NCBI GenBank assembly: GCA_016124945.1
Contig: WGMT01000051.1
Location: forward strand, 1 to 64,000
Source of the DNA: a bacterium
GTDB taxonomy: Bacteria; Chloroflexota; Anaerolineae; Caldilineales; Caldilineaceae
Reading direction: 5' to 3'
DNA: 64,000 bases
The notes below the pieces were generated by a model. It saw only the letters and a program-made list of their open reading frames with translations. It was not told the origin of the DNA and made no database searches. The translations under genes were made by a program, and so were the position numbers. Numbering within the stretch: the stretch's first letter is position 1; each line of letters starts with the position of its first letter. Shown here in pieces: positions 43,315-50,879 of this stretch.

Positions 43315-44022
43315 ATGAACAATCCAATAAGCTTCACGAATTTGCGTCCTGAGCATGCTGCACAGTTGCGTCTCTTGCAGCTAACCTGTTTTCCGAACGT
43401 GCCGCCGGATCATCTCTTCTCCGAAGAGAATCTTTTGCATATGGCCGAAGTATTGCCTGATCTTGTTTTCGTGGCATTCGACGGCGACAAGGCTGTGGGC
43501 ATGGGGGCGGGTATGTACGTCAACTTTGATTTCACCAAACCCCAACATACCCTCGACGAAATCGAAGGGGAGGGGTGTTGCAGCAACCATAACCCTAACG
43601 GCGAGTATTATTACGGCACGGACATCAGCGTCCACCCTGCCTATCGTCGCCGCGGGATTGGCAGCCAACTCTACTCTCTGCGCAAAGACCTGGTGCGCCG
43701 AGCCAACAAACGTGGCATCATCGCCGGCGGTGAAATCCCCGGCTATGCCCGTTACATCCGCCAAATGCGAGCAGACGATTACATCGCCAGAGTTGTTGCC
43801 GGTGAAATCTACGATCCTACGCTCAATTTCCAGCTTCAGCACGGATTCAGAGTGCGTGGAACACTCAAAAATTACTTCCACGACAAGACCACCCGCGGCT
43901 GGGCGTCTTTGATTGTGTGGGAAAATCCAGACTATCGGGAACCGACCCATCTCGGTGATACACAGATAAATGCGGAGAGAGCATCCTCAGATGCCATCCT
44001 CGATGGTTCAAGCCGCATCTGA
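43315..44022 (+). CDS. GNAT family N-acetyltransferase, copy 1
   Basis: 235 residues. Acetyl-CoA-binding motif A is DISVHPAYRRRGIGSQLYSLRKDL (Q/RxxGxG/A loop RRRGIG). The distinctive block GIIAGGEIPGYARYIRQMRADDYIARVVAGEIYDPTLNFQLQHGFRVRGTL is shared with the next gene, so the two are paralogues. The acceptor amine is unknown; proximity to polyamine genes makes polyamine or amino-acid N-acetylation possible. The last ~17 residues come from a palindromic element (43971-44036), so the native C-terminus may have been altered. Confidence 0.85.
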   Translation: MNNPISFTNLRPEHAAQLRLLQLTCFPNVPPDHLFSEENLLHMAEVLPDLVFVAFDGDKAVGMGAGMYVNFDFTKPQHTLDEIEGEGCCSNHNPNGEYYYGTDISVHPAYRRRGIGSQLYSLRKDLVRRANKRGIIAGGEIPGYARYIRQMRADDYIARVVAGEIYDPTLNFQLQHGFRVRGTLKNYFHDKTTRGWASLIVWENPDYREPTHLGDTQINAERASSDAILDGSSRI

Positions 44023-44036
44023 GTACTCACTCCGCA
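43971..44036. repeat. GGAGAGAGCATCC-family palindrome, diverged copy
   Basis: The left arm TGCGGAGAGAGCATCC... (43971-43994) and right arm 44015-44036 pair imperfectly. The family also occurs at 53398-53463, 57570-57637 and 63761-63826. This copy overlaps the end of the first GNAT gene. Confidence 0.85.
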
Positions 44037-44068
44037 GACATAATGAATTCCTTTGGGTAGCTGCCTTA

Positions 44069-44713
44069 ATGGATCGTAAAGAAGTGATGAGGCGCATCGA
44101 GATTGTCAACATTCGCCCTGAGTACGCACCAGGACTGGCGCAGCTTCAACGCGACTGCTTCCCGACCCTGGGCGTTCAGGAATTGATGAAGGAGGAGCAC
44201 TTCCTCAGTCACCATGAGATCTTCCCTGAAGGTGACTTCGTGGTGCTGCTGAATGACCGCGTCATCGGCCTGGGATCGGGCTTCTTCATCGACTTCGATT
44301 TCGACGCGCCGCATCACTCCTTCCTCGAAGTCATCGCCGACGGTTACTACACCAACCATGATCCCGAAGGCGACTACTACTACGCCGCCGACATCAGCGT
44401 CCACCCCGACTTTCGCGGCCTGGGCATCGGGCGTCTTCTCTACGATGCCCGCAAGGATCTCGTCCGCCGCTATGGCAAGAAAGGCATCGTCGGCGGCGGC
44501 GTGTTGCCCGGCTACGTCCACCACAAGGGCAAGATCACGCCCACCGAGTACGTCGCCCGCATCGTGCGCGGCGAACTGAGCGATCCTACCCTTTCCTTTC
44601 AACTGCGCAACGGTTTCCAGGTACGGGGAATGCTCGAAAACTACCTCGAAGACAGCGCTTCGGACAATTGGGCGGCGTTGATTGTGTGGGAGAATGAAGC
44701 GGTAACGCTATGA
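44069..44713 (+). CDS. GNAT family N-acetyltransferase, copy 2
   Basis: 214 residues, paralogous to the gene before it: DISVHPDFRGLGIGRLLYDARKDLVRRYGKKGIVGGGVLPGYVHHKGKITPTEYVARIVRGELSDPTLSFQLRNGFQVRGML. Motif A is RGLGIG. The N-terminal IVNIRPEYAPGLAQLQRDCFP aligns with the other copy. The start at MDRKEVMRR was chosen by that alignment; there is no strong ribosome site. Tandem duplication with divergence is the simplest history. Substrate unknown. Confidence 0.85.
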   Translation: MDRKEVMRRIEIVNIRPEYAPGLAQLQRDCFPTLGVQELMKEEHFLSHHEIFPEGDFVVLLNDRVIGLGSGFFIDFDFDAPHHSFLEVIADGYYTNHDPEGDYYYAADISVHPDFRGLGIGRLLYDARKDLVRRYGKKGIVGGGVLPGYVHHKGKITPTEYVARIVRGELSDPTLSFQLRNGFQVRGMLENYLEDSASDNWAALIVWENEAVTL

Positions 44714-44719
44714 TTCGGT

Positions 44720-44771
44720 ACTGGGTTGATGATATCTCTTGCTGCAATGCAAACAACATCATCAACCCAGT
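44720..44771. terminator. Palindrome between convergent genes
   Basis: ACTGGGTTGATGAT (44720-44733) and ATCATCAACCCAGT (44758-44771) are perfect complements. Further GTTACCCAGTCACC words follow and encode the end of the minus-strand oxidoreductase. Confidence 0.7.
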
Positions 44772-44778
44772 CAACCTG

Positions 44779-46092
44779 TTACCCAGTCACCAACTCCGCC
44801 CGTGTGCGATACTCGGCCATGTCAATCATCTGGCCGCTTAAGCGCGCTTCTTCGGCGGCGAAGGCGAGGAGGTGGCTTTCGAGGGAAGCGCGCACGTCGG
44901 TGAGGGCTTTTTCTTCGCCACGCAGCACACGCAGGAAGGAGCCCATTGTGCCCCAATCGCCGCCGCCGTGTCCACTGGTGGCTGTGGGGATAGGAACGAT
45001 TTCGGGTTCGTTCTTGCCGTGATCGTAGATGGTGATCTCGTCGGGGCGGCCGAAACGGGCGCGTAGTGTGGCCTTGGTGCCGTCGTAGCGCATGGATCGG
45101 TGTTCCTCGTTAGAATGGCCGTGCATAATCATCGTCACTGATACGCCGTTCTCCAATTCCATCAAAACGCTTTGATGATCCACCACGTTGTTGTCGCAGC
45201 GGTAGACGCAGCGCCCGTAAGGACCCGTCTCGATGGCGCGTTTGCGGCCTTCCCAGCTCAGATCGTGGGTAATGGTGGTAAACGGCCAGGTCGGCGGCGC
45301 ATCCTCGCCTTCTTCCAGCGTACGCACCCGCGGCAGCAACCGCGCGTCAAGGTACAGACCAATCGCCGACCAGGGACACTCCGCCTCGATTGGGCAACCG
45401 TCGGTACAGCGCAACGGGATCTCCGGTCCTACAGATTCGGGGCGATAGTGGAAGAGTGAACCAACGGAACTAAGCCGCTTGACCCGGTGTTGCAAATTCC
45501 ACACAAGGATGTCCAGATCGTGGCAGCATTTGGCCAGGATCATGGGGGTAGAGAGTTCCTTGTTGCGCCAGTTGCCGCGCACGAAGCTGTGCGACATGTG
45601 CCACCACGCCACATTTTCGCGGTGTTCCACCGTGACGATCTCCCCAATGCGTCCGCTTTCGAGGATGTCGTGTAGCGTGCGCCAGAATGGCGTGTAGCGC
45701 AGCACATGACAGATTTGTAACGTGCGGCCTGTCTGTTCAGATGCCTGCACCAGGCGGACACAGCCTTCTAACGAATCGGCCATTGGCTTTTCAAGTAGCA
45801 CGTTGTAGCCGGCCTGCATGGCGGCCACGGCGGGTTCCACGTGCATCTGATCCTGTGTGGTGATCAGCGCACCGTCGGCCATCTGTCCCCGCGCCAGGAT
45901 CTCTTCCCACGATGCGAAGGTCTGCGATTCGTCGAGATCATGTTCCTCGGCAAAGCGTTTGCGGCGGATGGGATCGGGCTCGGCAACGCCCACAAATCGC
46001 ACTTCGTCTGGATGCTCAAAGGCATAGCTGGCATAGGCCTGTGCACCACGCGCCCCAGCGCCGAGGAGAATGAGTTCAATCGGTTTCGTCAC
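44779..46092 (-). CDS. Gfo/Idh/MocA family NAD(P)-dependent oxidoreductase
   Basis: 437 residues. The Rossmann start is LILLGAGARGAQAYASYA, with VGVAEPDPIRRKRF and LLEKPMAD (the catalytic-Lys EKP motif). The long C-terminal part contains a Cys cluster, CTDGCPIEAECPW and CVYRCDNN, suggesting a structural zinc. HDLDILVW provides the second catalytic region. It probably oxidises or reduces a sugar, inositol or sugar-like substrate; the specificity is not evident. The start is GTG (46092), with AAGGAG 6 bases upstream. Divergent from the RRM protein gene. Confidence 0.88.
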   Translation of the reverse strand: MTKPIELILLGAGARGAQAYASYAFEHPDEVRFVGVAEPDPIRRKRFAEEHDLDESQTFASWEEILARGQMADGALITTQDQMHVEPAVAAMQAGYNVLLEKPMADSLEGCVRLVQASEQTGRTLQICHVLRYTPFWRTLHDILESGRIGEIVTVEHRENVAWWHMSHSFVRGNWRNKELSTPMILAKCCHDLDILVWNLQHRVKRLSSVGSLFHYRPESVGPEIPLRCTDGCPIEAECPWSAIGLYLDARLLPRVRTLEEGEDAPPTWPFTTITHDLSWEGRKRAIETGPYGRCVYRCDNNVVDHQSVLMELENGVSVTMIMHGHSNEEHRSMRYDGTKATLRARFGRPDEITIYDHGKNEPEIVPIPTATSGHGGGDWGTMGSFLRVLRGEEKALTDVRASLESHLLAFAAEEARLSGQMIDMAEYRTRAELVTG

Positions 46093-46221
46093 AGGAAACT
46101 CCTTATGAGGGTGGATGAATAGACGCCGATAGGCTCAACTTATTGATGTTATCGCCACTCCTGCGGCTTGTCCATTTTGCCCGGCTTGATCGTATGAACC
46201 TGAATTTCACCTTGCGCAGAA

Positions 46222-46250
46222 TTGACATTGCCGCTCAAGCCCGTTATACT
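46222..46250 (+). promoter_or_regulatory. Consensus sigma-70 promoter of the RRM protein gene
   Basis: TTGACA, 17 bases, TATACT; one of the best promoter matches in the window. Predicted transcript start near 46257, giving a leader of about 220 bases before the RRM gene. Confidence 0.8.
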
Positions 46251-46295
46251 GCCCAATACAAGATATTGTAAGTTCTAACCAGTTGCGTAAACACG

Positions 46296-46327
46296 CCGCC
46301 TAGACCTCACAAGTCGGGCGGTTTTTT
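46296..46327 (+). terminator. Intrinsic terminator (attenuator) inside the RRM leader
   Basis: CCGCC-TA-GAC-7-base loop-GTC-G-GGCGG followed by TTTTTT, about 40 bases after the predicted transcript start. No gene lies between that promoter and this terminator, so attenuation of the RRM gene is the natural reading. A second hairpin, ATTGTTGG/CCAACAAT (46333-46350), follows directly. Confidence 0.7.
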
Positions 46328-46423
46328 GTTCAATTGTTGGAGCCAACAATATTTTGGGACAATTCCCTTTCTGCAAGTACACTTTGCCTTGCAGGCGCCT
46401 GAAACCTGAGGAGGTTTCCAACA

Positions 46424-46474
46424 ATGAGCAATACACAAGTCGGCGGCATGGCTGTCCGCGAGCGTGGAGCGTAA
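46424..46474 (+). CDS. 16-residue leader peptide upstream of the RRM gene
   Basis: The predicted product is MSNTQVGGMAVRERGA. AGGAGG lies 9 bases before the ATG, but it is partly held in a small hairpin, GAAACC/GGTTTC (46401-46418). The stop is 6 bases from the RRM ATG, and the RRM ribosome site lies within the last codons, so translation of the peptide may control the downstream gene. Confidence 0.5.
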   Translation: MSNTQVGGMAVRERGA

Positions 46475-46480
46475 TCAATC

Positions 46481-46915
46481 ATGGCTAAAAAACTCTACGT
46501 GGGCAATTTAAGTTACAACACGACGGAAGACCGGCTGCACGCCCTCTTCAGTGAGATCGGTCCAGTGGAATCTGTGGCACTGATCATGGATCGGCAAACA
46601 GGGCGCTCGAAGGGCTTTGCCTTTGTCGAGATGCAAAACACCGCTGACGCTCAGCAGGCCATTGAGCGCATGCACAACAGTGAAGTTGACGGGCGTCCGC
46701 TAACTGTCAACGAAGCACAACCCCCCAAGCCCCGTACTTTTGACGGCGGTGGCGGTGGCGGTGGTAGCCGTGGTGGCTACGGCGGCGGTGGTGGTGGTGG
46801 TAGCCGTGGCGGCGGCGGTGGTAGCCGTGGCGGCGGTGGTGGCTATGGCGGTGGACGTGACGGCGGTGGTGGACGTGACGGCGGTCGCTCAGACGACAAG
46901 CGTCGTCGCTACTAG
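46481..46915 (+). CDS. RRM RNA-binding protein with Gly-rich tail
   Basis: 144 residues. One RNA-recognition motif (1-80) has RNP2 LYVGNL and RNP1 KGFAFVEM with the aromatic positions intact. A tail of Gly/Arg/Ser/Tyr repeats (about 86-135) follows, ending in a basic DDKRRRY. This matches the small RNA-binding proteins of cyanobacteria and other bacteria that are often induced by cold and act as RNA chaperones. Control probably involves the leader described separately (promoter, attenuator, leader peptide). A strong intrinsic terminator follows at 46938. Confidence 0.92.
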   Translation: MAKKLYVGNLSYNTTEDRLHALFSEIGPVESVALIMDRQTGRSKGFAFVEMQNTADAQQAIERMHNSEVDGRPLTVNEAQPPKPRTFDGGGGGGGSRGGYGGGGGGGSRGGGGGSRGGGGGYGGGRDGGGGRDGGRSDDKRRRY

Positions 46916-46937
46916 CCCCTGCTTTATCAAGAACCAA

Positions 46938-46975
46938 AACAACGTGGAGGCCCGGCCTCCACGTTGTTGTTTTTT
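46938..46975 (+). terminator. Intrinsic terminator of the RRM gene
   Basis: A perfect 14-bp stem (46938-46951 with 46955-46968), 3-base loop and a T-run. Placed 22 bases after the stop codon. Confidence 0.95.
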
Positions 46976-47093
46976 CGTTAGTTTTTTGCACTGAAACTGA
47001 CATGTGCCAAACAAGCCAGTGTGCTGACCGGAGATCCTCTGGCTGTGATGAATCAACGCCTGAGGACTGTTGCAGTTCGTTCTTAGGAGATTC

Positions 47094-47375
47094 ATGATGA
47101 TGAAGCAACTTAAGCCTAAAGAATGGCACGAACAATTCCTTGCCAATGCCGACAAAGAAAAAATTGCCGCCCATCTTGCAAAGGGAGACGAAAACGACGT
47201 CACCAGAATGGCGGTGACATTGGCTCGTCAGTGCACTTTATTTACTGAGTTTACGAAATTGTGGACCCTGCGCGTTTCTGGTCTAGATGAACGGCTCAGC
47301 AGTGATCGCTATATGCAGCATGTTTATACCAATCGGCGCACCTTGCACAAGGAACTGCGGCAGAAAGACGAATAA
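47094..47375 (+). CDS. Hypothetical small protein
   Basis: 93 residues, rich in charged residues and probably helical (MMMKQLKPKEWHEQFLANADKEKIAAHLAKG and so on). No known domain recognised. TTAGGAGA lies upstream of the ATG at 47094. It sits between the RRM terminator and a strong promoter at 47397, so it is probably a single-gene unit. No promoter of its own was found. Confidence 0.6.
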   Translation: MMMKQLKPKEWHEQFLANADKEKIAAHLAKGDENDVTRMAVTLARQCTLFTEFTKLWTLRVSGLDERLSSDRYMQHVYTNRRTLHKELRQKDE

Positions 47376-47396
47376 CACTCAGGGCCACTGATGTTG

Positions 47397-47426
47397 TTGA
47401 CAATTTGATAGCTCGTCTACTATACT
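47397..47426 (+). promoter_or_regulatory. Consensus sigma-70 promoter of the M24 leader
   Basis: TTGACA, 18 bases, TATACT. Predicted transcript start near 47433, about 260 bases before the peptidase ATG. Confidence 0.75.
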
Positions 47427-47432
47427 CCGAAA

Positions 47433-47668
47433 CCATGCTTTCTTTACTTTGATAAACTGCGCCTTTCTTAGAGGTTAATGTAATGTTTCGCAACACTGGC
47501 TGCAACTGTACTTGTTGTTGTTGGCGGAGACAGTATCCTTTGTAGCGGGTAGTGCATAACGACCTGACTTTGAAGATCCTACTGGTCTCCGCTTTGTACA
47601 TGGATGAGCCGGTGGGAAAGAGCGCCCTACGACAGCGCCCTGGGAATTTTCCACGGGGCGCTGTTTTT
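47433..47668 (+). ncRNA. Structured leader RNA or small RNA upstream of the M24 peptidase
   Basis: About 235 bases run from a consensus promoter to an intrinsic terminator with no ORF supported between. A central stem pairs 47524-47535 with 47580-47592 (GCGGAGAC/GTCTCCGC plus AGTA/TACT with one bulge). GTGGGAAA (47612-47619) can pair with TTTTCCAC (47647-47654), which is the loop of the terminator. AGCGCCC occurs twice (47621 and 47634) and either copy could pair with the terminator 3' arm. This is the layout of a riboswitch or attenuator expression platform, or of a free-standing small RNA. No known class (T-box, 6S, SRP) was matched by eye. Confidence 0.45.
47632..47668 (+). terminator. Intrinsic terminator just before the M24 gene
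   Basis: ACAGCGCCC (47632-47640) and GGGCGCTGT (47656-47664) pair, followed by TTTTT. It ends 28 bases before the ATG, so read-through is required for the gene to be expressed from the upstream promoter. Confidence 0.8.
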
Positions 47669-47695
47669 GATCTCTGAATAGAACAAGGGACTTTC

Positions 47696-48937
47696 ATGGG
47701 CTACGTAGACCTGAGTCGTGTACAGAATTTGTTGGTTGAAAACGAGTTGGATGGTTTGCTTCTCCTCTCTCCGGAGAATTTTGAGTACTTTTCCGGTGTC
47801 TCCGGCTTTCCAGTCACCATGTGGCGGCGCGGCGGACCGGCATCGGCGCTGGTTTCGCCTAGCGGACGTGTCGCCTTTGTCGTCCCCGAAACAGGACATG
47901 CCGCCGTGCGTCGCGCCAATCCTCTGGCCACGCTATTCAGCTATCCGCTCTGGATCGAACAGGTGGACGTCTCCGAAATGTCGCCCAAGATGGGCATCCA
48001 AGAGCGGATCTCACTGTTCACCACAGGACGCGCCCACACCCGCCCCGAAACTTACGATCATCGCCTCGTTGACGATCTTGTACGCGAAATGATCCATCAG
48101 TTCGGGCTGGTGGGCAAACGTGTAGGCGTGGATCTGGATTTTGCCCCGTCGTCAGACATGACGCGGCTGCGCGAATTGCTGCCCGATGTAGAGTTTGTGA
48201 ACAGTTCCCCGCTGATCCGTGAATTGCGCCTGATCAAGACGCCTGTGGAGATAGACATCCTGCGCCGCGGAGTGCAGATCTCGGAGCACGGCATTATGGA
48301 CTCACTAACGGGGCTGAACGAAGAGACATTGGCCTTCGACATCCGCGCCCGCTTTGCCGAAGCATGTAGCACCGTCGCCCGCCAACGGCGTGAATTGGGC
48401 TTCCAACACGCCTATACCGGCCTACACTTGGGACCGCTGCTCTGGGCCAAGACCGATCCCAACCGTCCTGCGCAGCGCGGGGACATCATTCAGTTCGACT
48501 GCATCGCCCAGATCCGCGGCTACAAGACGGACATGGGCCGCACCTTCACCTTCGGCCCGGCCAACAATGCCCAACGCCGCATTCAGGACGCACTACTGGC
48601 AGGCTTTGAGGCGGGGCTGACCAAACTGCGCCCCGGCGAGCGCTTCTGCGATGTCTTCTTCGCCGTGCAGAACGCCGTGCGAGCAGCAGGGTTTCCGTCC
48701 TATGCGCGGGGACACGTCGGCCACAGCATCGGCAGCGACGTCGACGGCGAGGAATGGCCCTGGTTTTCGGCCACAGAAGAACGCGTCCTTGAGCCGGGGA
48801 TGGTCGTCGCTTTCGAGGTGCCGTATTATGTCAACGGCGTGGGTGGCTTCCAAAACGAAAACGATCTGCTTATCACGGAAAGCGGCCATGAATCGTTCAA
48901 TTCGTTGCCGCTGGCATTGGGGGAAACCTCCCTCTAA
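47696..48937 (+). CDS. M24 family metallopeptidase (Xaa-Pro aminopeptidase/dipeptidase-like)
   Basis: 413 residues. The N-terminal creatinase-like domain (1-~170) is followed by the pita-bread metallopeptidase fold. The five metal ligands appear in order: Asp in IIQFDCIAQ, Asp in YKTDMGRT, His in RGHVGHSIG, Glu in VAFEVPYY and Glu in FQNENDLL. It cleaves Xaa-Pro bonds or small dipeptides in the cytosol. Followed about 90 bases on by a peptide-binding lipoprotein and two permeases, so peptide uptake and breakdown may be linked. Expression may depend on the leader RNA upstream. Confidence 0.9.
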   Translation: MGYVDLSRVQNLLVENELDGLLLLSPENFEYFSGVSGFPVTMWRRGGPASALVSPSGRVAFVVPETGHAAVRRANPLATLFSYPLWIEQVDVSEMSPKMGIQERISLFTTGRAHTRPETYDHRLVDDLVREMIHQFGLVGKRVGVDLDFAPSSDMTRLRELLPDVEFVNSSPLIRELRLIKTPVEIDILRRGVQISEHGIMDSLTGLNEETLAFDIRARFAEACSTVARQRRELGFQHAYTGLHLGPLLWAKTDPNRPAQRGDIIQFDCIAQIRGYKTDMGRTFTFGPANNAQRRIQDALLAGFEAGLTKLRPGERFCDVFFAVQNAVRAAGFPSYARGHVGHSIGSDVDGEEWPWFSATEERVLEPGMVVAFEVPYYVNGVGGFQNENDLLITESGHESFNSLPLALGETSL

Positions 48938-49027
48938 CTCCCCTTGCGGTGCAGGGTTGGGGAGGGGTTCTGATCTCACAACCTCAACAAAATCATCACA
49001 TTTTTACCCATCACAGGAGAATCAACC

Positions 49028-50710
49028 ATGTCCATCGAACAAAACAAACCACCGAGCGGCAAAATCTCCCGCCGCTCCTTCCTCCAGTGGACTGGCATGA
49101 GCGCCGGCGCAGTTTTCCTCGCTGCCTGTGCACCTGCCGCTGCACCGTCCCCCACCACCGGTGACGCGGCTACCCCGGCCCCGGCTGCCGAAAGCAGTGG
49201 ACCCGTTGTGGGCGGCGAACTCACCATCGGCTCGATCCAGGAACCGGACAGCCTCAACCCCTGGCTCACCGGCCTCACCGTCGGCCTCGAAGTAGAAGCC
49301 ATGATCTACGATTCGCTCACCCGCGTCGATCCCAACGGCGATCACATTCCCTTCCTCGCCGCCGAAGTGCCCACGCTGGAGAATGGCGGCATCAGCGAGG
49401 ATCTGCTCACCTACACCTACAAACTGCGCGAAGACGTCACCTGGCACGACGGCACGCCCTTCACCGCCGCCGACGTCGTCTTCACCTTTGAGAGCATCGC
49501 CAATCCCGAGGTCAACGCCCGTTCGCGCACCGGCTTCAACCTTATCGCCGCGGCCGAGGCTACTGACGATCACACTGTGCTCTTCACGCTCAACGAACCC
49601 AGCGCCGTCTTCCTCGAAACGTGGGGCTATCGCGGTATCCTGCCCAAACACGTCTTCGAGAACGAGGACATGAACACCTCCAACTTCAACCGCGAACCCA
49701 CGGTGGGCACCGGTCCCTACAAGTTCGTGGAATGGGTGTCGGGTGATCGTGTTGTGGTTGAGCGCAACCCCGATTACTACCAGGAGGGCGGTTACATCGA
49801 CCGCATCGTCTACCGCATCATCCCCAGCTCCGACACGTTGCTCACCATGCTGGAGACAGGCGAAATCGACATACGTTTCAGCGTCACCGCCGAGCAGGTG
49901 CCGATTGTGCAGGATCTGGCCGATTACACACTCTTCGCCACCCCGGCCCACGCCTACTTCCACTTCACCATCAACAACACCGACCCGATCCTGGGCGACG
50001 TGCGTGTGCGCCAGGCGCTTACACATGGACTCAACAAGCAGGTGATCACCGACACCGTCTTGGGTGGACTGGTGGAACCCCACGGTTCGCCGGTGGCGCA
50101 GCCCAGTTGGGTCTATGTAGACCACAGCGACCGCTATCCTTTCGACCCGGAACAGGCCGCTGCGCTGCTCGAAGAAGCCGGCTGGACCCTGGGCGACGAC
50201 GGCATCCGCACCAAGGACGGCGAACGCCTCTCGCTCGAACTGCTCAACATCGCCGGTGACAGCGAACGCTTGCAGATTGTACAGATCGCCCAGGCCTTGT
50301 GGGAAGACATCGGCGTTGAGGTAAACATCAGCCAGGTCGACGCGCCCACCTTCGTCAATGCCATGACCACGCAAACCTACCAGTTCGCCTACGGTTTCTG
50401 GGGCTTCTCGGTGGATCCCAGCGGCTACAACGAGCGCTGGTTAAGCAGCAGCGCCGGTCACTGGTTGAACTACGACAACCCCGAAGTTGATCAACTGCTG
50501 ATCGACGGCCTCAAAACTGCCGACCGCGATGCTCGCCGCGCCATCTACGAGCAGTTCCAGGAAACTGTCGTCGAAGACGCCACCAACATCTACGTCTACA
50601 ACCGAGTCTTCTTCGATGCCGTCAAGAACCGCGTGCAGGGCTTCGTCCCCAGCGCGTCCAATTCCACCAACATGTGGAATGTCCACGAGTGGTGGTTGGC
50701 AAACGAGTAA
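49028..50710 (+). CDS. Peptide/nickel-type ABC transporter substrate-binding lipoprotein
   Basis: 560 residues of the SBP family 5 (DppA/OppA-like). The N-terminus has a Tat-like ISRRSFLQW motif plus lipobox LAAC at about residue 36, then an Ala/Pro-rich linker. The domain shows GGELTIGSIQEPDSLNPW, YKLREDVTWHDGTPFTAADVVFTFE and GTGPYKFVEW, all family hallmarks. It should bind oligopeptides or a related solute. GGAGA precedes the ATG. A 35-bp perfect palindrome separates it from the first permease. Confidence 0.9.
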   Translation: MSIEQNKPPSGKISRRSFLQWTGMSAGAVFLAACAPAAAPSPTTGDAATPAPAAESSGPVVGGELTIGSIQEPDSLNPWLTGLTVGLEVEAMIYDSLTRVDPNGDHIPFLAAEVPTLENGGISEDLLTYTYKLREDVTWHDGTPFTAADVVFTFESIANPEVNARSRTGFNLIAAAEATDDHTVLFTLNEPSAVFLETWGYRGILPKHVFENEDMNTSNFNREPTVGTGPYKFVEWVSGDRVVVERNPDYYQEGGYIDRIVYRIIPSSDTLLTMLETGEIDIRFSVTAEQVPIVQDLADYTLFATPAHAYFHFTINNTDPILGDVRVRQALTHGLNKQVITDTVLGGLVEPHGSPVAQPSWVYVDHSDRYPFDPEQAAALLEEAGWTLGDDGIRTKDGERLSLELLNIAGDSERLQIVQIAQALWEDIGVEVNISQVDAPTFVNAMTTQTYQFAYGFWGFSVDPSGYNERWLSSSAGHWLNYDNPEVDQLLIDGLKTADRDARRAIYEQFQETVVEDATNIYVYNRVFFDAVKNRVQGFVPSASNSTNMWNVHEWWLANE

Positions 50711-50750
50711 AGTGGAATTTTGGGGTATTGGGCTGAGGTATTGAGAACGG

Positions 50751-50860
50751 AATGAGTAAGGAGTAAGGAGTAGGTTGGGGTCGATCCCATTCAAACTGGA
50801 CACGATCTCGTTCAAGTTAATGTGAATCGACCCCAACCTACTCCTTACTCCTTACTCATT
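50751..50860. repeat. Perfect 35-bp inverted repeat between binding protein and permease
   Basis: The arms 50751-50785 and 50826-50860 are exactly complementary, with a 40-base loop. The left arm is built from GAGTAAG words. It may reduce read-through so that the binding protein is made in excess. Confidence 0.95.
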
Positions 50861-50879
50861 ATCCATCAAGGACAAACTC

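Noticed and set aside
46707..47174. Antisense frame rich in His/Arg opposite the RRM gene
   Set aside because: It mirrors the Gly-rich codons of the RRM tail; the sense gene has clear RNP1 and RNP2 motifs and a terminator.
47433..47668. T-box, 6S or SRP RNA identity for the M24 leader
   Set aside because: The conserved T-box sequence, the 6S closing-stem layout and the SRP tetraloop motif could not be found by eye; it is left as an unclassified leader.
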